This document shows positions 59,937-64,000 of a stretch of DNA of 64,000 bases, piece by piece (positions within the stretch are counted from its first letter, which is position 1; every line of letters starts with the position of its first letter). This DNA is from JBBRHQ01 sp963815645 (GTDB lineage: Bacteria; Actinomycetota; Thermoleophilia; Solirubrobacterales; 70-9). Where the stretch lies: NCBI GenBank assembly GCA_963815645.1, contig CAWFHL010000001.1, positions 558,001 through 622,000 of the forward strand. Direction: 5' to 3'. The translations under genes were made by a program, and so were the position numbers. The notes under the pieces are model-generated. The model saw only the letters and a list, made by a program, of their open reading frames with translations, had not been told where the DNA came from and searched no databases.

Positions 59937-60476
59937 GTGAGCGATCCCCGCAGCCGCCGCCTCGATGCCGAGCGCCCGTCCGGAAGGGAGCACCTCGAGT
60001 TCCTGACCGGGTTGTTTGCCGACCCCGAGATCGCCCGCTGGCACTGGCCGGGAGGCACGGGGGCCGGGCCCCGAAGCTCCGAGCAGTCCCGCCTGCTGCA
60101 CCGCCAGAGCGTTGAGCACTGGGCCGAGCACGGCCATGGCTGGTGGCTGTGGCGGGATCGCGACCGCGACCGGCTGGTCGCCCGCGTCGGCCTCGTTTGG
60201 ACGAGCGTGGAGGGGGAGCCCGCCGTCGAACTCGGCTGGAGCGTCCCGGTGTCAGAGCAGGGGCGCGGCTACGCGACCGAGGCGGCGGTCTCATCGCTCG
60301 GCCATGCCTTCACCGCGGCCGAGCTGGCGGAGGTGGTCAGCTTCACCTGGACCGAGAACCTGGCTTCGCGGCGGGTGATGGAGAAGACCGGCTTCGAGTT
60401 CGACCGGGCCTTCGAGCACGCCGGCCTGCCGCACCTCCTCTACACCGCCCGAGCCGGCGAGTGGCCGCCGCCCTAG
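59937..60476 (+). CDS. GNAT acetyltransferase, RimJ/RimL-like
   Basis: 179 residues: LTGLFADPEIARWHWPGG, VELGWSVPVSEQGRGYATEA (acetyl-CoA loop Q-G-R-G-Y-A) and VVSFTWTENLASRRVMEKTGF, the classic RimJ/L C-terminal part. Acetylates an amino group; substrate unknown. GTG 59937, ten bases after the MOSC stop, so part of the bcp-MOSC run. Convergent with the cation antiporter. Confidence 0.9.
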   Translation: MSDPRSRRLDAERPSGREHLEFLTGLFADPEIARWHWPGGTGAGPRSSEQSRLLHRQSVEHWAEHGHGWWLWRDRDRDRLVARVGLVWTSVEGEPAVELGWSVPVSEQGRGYATEAAVSSLGHAFTAAELAEVVSFTWTENLASRRVMEKTGFEFDRAFEHAGLPHLLYTARAGEWPPP

Positions 60477-60485
60477 CGACGGTCC

Positions 60486-61628
60486 TCAGGCGGCGTAGTA
60501 GAAGGCGAAGCCGAGCACCGCGTAGACGGCGAGCAGCTGCAGGCCCTCGAACCAGTTGGAGCGGCCGTCCTGGGTGGTGTAGTTGGCGATCAGGACCGCG
60601 AGCAGAATCGCGCCCAGCTCGAACCCGTTGAAGACAAGGGACATCGGAAACGGACCGATGAAGAAGGATGCGATCACCAGCACCGGTGCGACGAACAGGG
60701 CCACCTGGGCGCTGGAGCCGATCGCGATGTTGACCGCAAGGTCCATCTTGTCCTTGCGCGCCACCAGTACAGCCACCCAGTGCTCGGCGGCGTTGCCGAC
60801 GATCGCGACGACGATCGCGCCGATGAAGAACTCCGATAGCCCGACTGCCTCGGATGCCTCGCTGATCGAGCCGACAAGGATCTCCGACATCACACCCACC
60901 AGGACCCCGGCGAACGCCAGCACCGCCACCGAGGTCCGCGCCGACCAGCCCCAAGTCTCCTCCTTGTCGTATTCGGGGTTAAAGAGGGAGCGATGGGTCT
61001 TCAGGGAAAAGAAGAGTCCTGCCACGTAGGTGGCGATGAGAATCACCGCCACCGCGAGCGAGAGGTTCTCGACGGTTCCCGCATAGTGGACGATCTCGTC
61101 GCCGGGGTGCGGCAGGTTCCGTCCGTTGACGAGCTCGAAGATCGCCGGCATCACCATCGCCGTCGCCGCAAGCAGCAGCATCGTCGTCTGGGTGCTGGCC
61201 CCGCGGCGATCGAACTCCTGCTCGGTGTGCTTCAGCCCGCCGAAGAACATCGAGGCCCCGAGCACCAGCAGGATGTTGCCGATGATCGAGCCGATGATCG
61301 AGGCCTTGACGACCTCGTGCAACCCGGAACCGAGCGCGAACAGGGCGATGATCAGCTCCGGCGCGTTGCCGAAGGTGACGTTGAGCAGGCCGCCGATCCC
61401 GGGACCGGATCGCGCCGCGAGCTCTTCGGTGGCGCGCCCCATCAGGGCGGCGGTGGGGATGATCCCGAGAGCCGAGATCACGAAGATCGCGCCGGCAGGG
61501 CTGCCCGCCACCTCCATCACCACCGCCGCCGGGATCAGCGGGGTGAGCAGATAGGGGAGTCCCTGGGCGCTGAGGAAGAAGCTGCGGTCGAGCCGGGGCA
61601 TCCGGCTCGCGGGGGGCCTCGCTTCCAT
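60486..61628 (-). CDS. Ca2+/cation:proton antiporter (CAX family)
   Basis: 380 residues, about eleven membrane segments. Two CaCA repeats with signature GGLLNVTFGNAPELIIALFAL (~80-100) and AIVVAIVGNAAEHWVAVLVAR (~270-290). The intervening acidic HPGDEIVHY loop is typical. It exchanges Ca2+ (or Mn2+) for protons across the membrane. GTG or ATG at 61628. Alone on the minus strand. Confidence 0.92.
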   Translation of the reverse strand: MEARPPASRMPRLDRSFFLSAQGLPYLLTPLIPAAVVMEVAGSPAGAIFVISALGIIPTAALMGRATEELAARSGPGIGGLLNVTFGNAPELIIALFALGSGLHEVVKASIIGSIIGNILLVLGASMFFGGLKHTEQEFDRRGASTQTTMLLLAATAMVMPAIFELVNGRNLPHPGDEIVHYAGTVENLSLAVAVILIATYVAGLFFSLKTHRSLFNPEYDKEETWGWSARTSVAVLAFAGVLVGVMSEILVGSISEASEAVGLSEFFIGAIVVAIVGNAAEHWVAVLVARKDKMDLAVNIAIGSSAQVALFVAPVLVIASFFIGPFPMSLVFNGFELGAILLAVLIANYTTQDGRSNWFEGLQLLAVYAVLGFAFYYAA

Positions 61629-61708
61629 CCCGGCAACCCTACGGGTTGCCGATGACCGCTCGCCGCGAACGACGCATCGACCGGCGTCGCTCGCGGCTCA
61701 GCCGGCCG

Positions 61709-62737
61709 CTACTGGGAGGCGCAGGCCTGGACCTCGGCCGCCGTGGTCGCGTTCTGGAGGCACTGGAGGGTGGCCGAGTTGGCGCCGCCCGAAGGCGCTG
61801 CCGGGGTGCCGGTGCCGCTGCCGCCAGCCTGGGCCCCCAGCCCACCCAGCAACGGCGCGACCTGCCTCAGCAGGTTGTCGAGCGGCTCGGAGCTGCCTGG
61901 CTTCGAGATCGTCTGCGGCTTGTTGACGTCGCTGAGGTTGAGGTCCAGGTTGACCGTCACCTCGTTGCCCCCGGCGGGCGCGACGTCCAGGTTGAAGTCC
62001 AGCTTGCGAAGCAGGTGGTCGTCGACCCCCGAGTAGACGTCGAAACTGGCGTCCTTGATCGCTTCGGAGACCTTTTCGAGCTGAGGCAGCGCCCCCTGAA
62101 GCTGCTGTAGCTGACCCTGGCTGGTGCCACTCGCCGCGCCCTGGCCGATCGCCGACTTGATCGCGTCGGAGAGCTTCTTCGGGTCGATCTTGCCGGAGAC
62201 GTGGATCGTGTTGGTCCCGTCGACCTCGGTCTCGCCCTCGTTGGTGAGGTCGCCGAGCGACTGCTTGAGACCGGGCAGAGTGCCGCGGTTCGAGCTGTTC
62301 TGGCTCGACGACTGCCCCAGGGCCTTGGTCAGGGAAGCGTACTGATCCGGGCTCAGCGCGTAGTTCGTGCCCTGATAGTTGATGTAGCCGGCGTCGCCGG
62401 TGAAGATCGCCCCCGCCTCGACGTCGAAGCTCCGACCCTGGAGGTCGCCACTCGCCTTGGCGGTCATGTCGAGCTTGGCGTCGCCGGAGCCATTGTCGTC
62501 GAACGGGCCGGAGAGGTTGATCTGAAAGTTGCCGCCCTGGTCGCCGCTCGCCCCGATCTTCAGGGTGGCGTCCACCTTGGCGCTGTCGATCGAGTTCTTG
62601 CTCGAGAAGGTCTGGTCGAGGACCTTCTTCGGCGGGACGTCACTGCTGCCGCTGTCGCTGCTTCCCCCGCATGCCGCGAAGGCGACCGCGAGTGCCATCG
62701 TCGTTGCAAGCAGGGAGAAGATGCGAATTCGGCTCAA
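61709..62737 (-). CDS. LppX/LprG-like lipoprotein
   Basis: 342 residues. TTG start after GGAGG (7-base spacer), signal peptide ending with lipobox FAAC (Cys ~23), then a Ser/Gly-rich linker and a twisted-sheet domain: KVDATLKIGASGDQGGNFQI, AGYINYQGTNYALSPDQYAS, GETEVDGTNTIHVSGKIDPK, HLLRKLDFNLDVAPAGGN. This resembles mycobacterial LppX/LprG glycolipid carriers. It ends with an alanine-rich tail. Probably moves lipids at the cell surface. Confidence 0.8.
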   Translation of the reverse strand: MSRIRIFSLLATTMALAVAFAACGGSSDSGSSDVPPKKVLDQTFSSKNSIDSAKVDATLKIGASGDQGGNFQINLSGPFDDNGSGDAKLDMTAKASGDLQGRSFDVEAGAIFTGDAGYINYQGTNYALSPDQYASLTKALGQSSSQNSSNRGTLPGLKQSLGDLTNEGETEVDGTNTIHVSGKIDPKKLSDAIKSAIGQGAASGTSQGQLQQLQGALPQLEKVSEAIKDASFDVYSGVDDHLLRKLDFNLDVAPAGGNEVTVNLDLNLSDVNKPQTISKPGSSEPLDNLLRQVAPLLGGLGAQAGGSGTGTPAAPSGGANSATLQCLQNATTAAEVQACASQ

Positions 62738-62831
62738 AAGGTGTCCTCCAAAGGGGTAGTCGGCGTTGCCTGCAGCGCCGCGGCGCGGTGAGTGGGCATC
62801 AGAGTAGCGCGATGGCGGTAGGCTCGCTGCG

Positions 62832-64000
62832 GTGCACCCGCCCAGGACGATCCTCTACACGGGCAAGGGCGGCGTGGGAAAGACCAGCGTTGCCGCCGCC
62901 ACCGCCAGGCAGTGCGCGAGGGCCGGGTTGCGCACGGTGGTGATCTCCACCGATCCTGCCCACAGCCTCTCCGATTCGCTGGAGGCGGAGCTCGGCCCGG
63001 AGCCGACCGAAGCCGGAGACCGGCTCTGGGGGCAGGAGGTCCGGGCCCAGCTCGAGATGGAAGCCAACTGGGCCGCGGTACAGGACTGGATCTCGAAGCT
63101 GCTGGCCAGCCGCGGGGTCGAGCAGATCCGCGCCGAGGAGCTGACCGTCCCCCCGGGGATGGACGAGCTGTTCTCGCTGCTGCAGATCAAGCGCCACACC
63201 GAGGGCGGGCGCTTCGACGTTCTGGTCGTCGACTGCGCCCCAACCGGAGAGACCCTGCGGCTGCTCAGTTTCCCCGAGATCGCCCAGTGGTGGATCGAGA
63301 AGGTCTTCCCGTGGGAGCGCCGGATGGTCGGCGCGGCGCGGCCGCTGGCCCGCACCTTCGACCTGCCGCTGCCGGGGCCGGAGGTCTTCGACGAGGTGCA
63401 GCGGCTGACCCGCAACCTGATCGCGATGAACGCGATCCTCCGCGACCGCCGCCGCTGCTCTGTCCGTCTGGTGATGAACCCCGACCGGATGGTGATCAAG
63501 GAGGCCCAGCGGACCTTCACCTACCTCAATCTCTACGGCTACCTGACCGACGCGGTGATCGTCAACCGCGTATTCCCCGACGACGTCGAGGGCGGCTATT
63601 TCGGCGCCTGGCGGGAGCGTCAGCGCCGAAACCTTGGGGAGGTGCATCAGGGATTCGCCCCGGTTCCGGTGCTGGAGGCCCGCTACTTCGAGGAGGAGGT
63701 GATCGGGGCGGAGATGCTCGACCGGCTGGCCGCCGAGCTGTTCGGCTCCCACAGGCCCGAAGAGATCCTGCACACCGAGCTGACCCGGGAGCTGAGCACG
63801 GACGACGGCACGGCCGTCCTCCGCCTCACGGTTCCCTTTGCGGAGAAGTCGGACATCGACCTGAAGAAGGTCGGGGACGAGCTGATCGTCACCGTCGGCG
63901 GCGAGAAGCGGACTATCATCCTGCCCGCCGCGCTCGCCGACCAGCGGCCCTCCGGCGCAGCCTTCGAGAACGGCACCCTGAAGGTCTCCTTCGAGGATGT
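62832..64000 (+). CDS. ArsA-family ATPase (3' end beyond the window)
   Basis: At least 389 residues from GTG 62832, running off the right edge. The deviant Walker A TGKGGVGKTSVAAA lies at residue ~11, followed by STDPAHSLSDSLEA (switch I Asp) and VVDCAPTGETLRLLSFPEIA (switch II), as in Get3/ArsA. No Cys metal site is evident, so it is a Get3-like or generic ArsA rather than an arsenite pump. A C-terminal beta domain begins near residue 318 (LRLTVPFAEKSDIDLKKVGD), an HSP20-like fold found in bacterial relatives. Role may be targeting of membrane proteins. Confidence 0.9.
   Translation, partial: MHPPRTILYTGKGGVGKTSVAAATARQCARAGLRTVVISTDPAHSLSDSLEAELGPEPTEAGDRLWGQEVRAQLEMEANWAAVQDWISKLLASRGVEQIRAEELTVPPGMDELFSLLQIKRHTEGGRFDVLVVDCAPTGETLRLLSFPEIAQWWIEKVFPWERRMVGAARPLARTFDLPLPGPEVFDEVQRLTRNLIAMNAILRDRRRCSVRLVMNPDRMVIKEAQRTFTYLNLYGYLTDAVIVNRVFPDDVEGGYFGAWRERQRRNLGEVHQGFAPVPVLEARYFEEEVIGAEMLDRLAAELFGSHRPEEILHTELTRELSTDDGTAVLRLTVPFAEKSDIDLKKVGDELIVTVGGEKRTIILPAALADQRPSGAAFENGTLKVSFED

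Overview
The window is a high-GC bacterial chromosome segment, roughly two thirds G+C by eye, with strong G/C third-position bias, GTG and TTG starts, several starts with little or no leader, and many TGA/ATG overlaps. Two genes of F420/FMN-type flavoproteins, IclR, TetR and ECF regulators, CaiB-type CoA transferase and many secreted proteins fit a soil actinobacterium. Thermoleophilia/Solirubrobacterales is my best guess, but it is inferred from style and not tested. I found no rRNA, tRNA or CRISPR array.

Left third (1-18.5 kb). This part is accessory-rich and carries at least 17 apparent frameshifts. At 0.1-2.1 kb is a minus-strand cluster of uncharacterised genes: a small MW-family protein, a zinc-ribbon-like protein and a YbjN-like protein. 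A tautomerase follows, then a GT2 glycosyltransferase with UDP-GlcNAc 2-epimerase (surface glycan synthesis), ogt, and a RelE/Phd toxin-antitoxin pair with a TGTACA operator. Next come a SRPBCC protein and a minus-strand run TauE, SDR, TetR, alpha/beta hydrolase with a clear TetR palindrome. At 11.2-14.3 kb is the most unusual locus: a tight operon of ECF sigma factor, XRE-like protein, an 86-residue protein, an ImmA/IrrE metalloprotease and a secreted HAD phosphatase. Divergent from it are a second MW-family protein, a proline-rich protein and a large membrane protein with a cysteine-rich N-domain. A five-knuckle zinc-ribbon protein and a short HD (alarmone-hydrolase-like) protein follow. The block ends at an IS110-family element with a possible bridge-RNA region.

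Middle (20-46 kb). This is mostly intact metabolism. It holds a multi-pass GT-C-like protein, acyl-CoA synthetase plus hydrolase, an F420-type nitroreductase and enoyl-CoA hydratase. An amine or polyamine locus follows: flavoprotein, glutamine-synthetase-like ligase, SCP2-like protein, FAD amine oxidase, CaiB CoA transferase, IclR, a fused PotB-PotC permease and PotD, with no ATPase gene nearby. Then come a BBE-like oxidase, carboxymuconolactone decarboxylase-like and SnoaL-like proteins, aldose epimerase, RecD2, an OafA/SGNH acyltransferase, and small secreted or membrane proteins.

Right part (46-64 kb). A cold-shock protein, a DEAD-box helicase and BipA/TypA form a translation and cold-stress neighbourhood. 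They are followed by a MacB-like ABC exporter, a DUF4239 protein, a TVP38 protein, and an acyl-CoA dehydrogenase with nested operator dyads. A tandem hairpin repeat, SnoaL, Bcp peroxiredoxin, MOSC, GNAT, a CAX antiporter and a lipoprotein come next. An ArsA-family ATPase runs off the right edge.

No gene-free stretch exceeds 300 bases. The largest gaps (1949-2163, 5474-5592, 19737-20007, 38589-38688, 42781-42974, 56322-56597, 57573-57840) hold the promoters, hairpins, operators or IS end listed, or nothing I could recognise.
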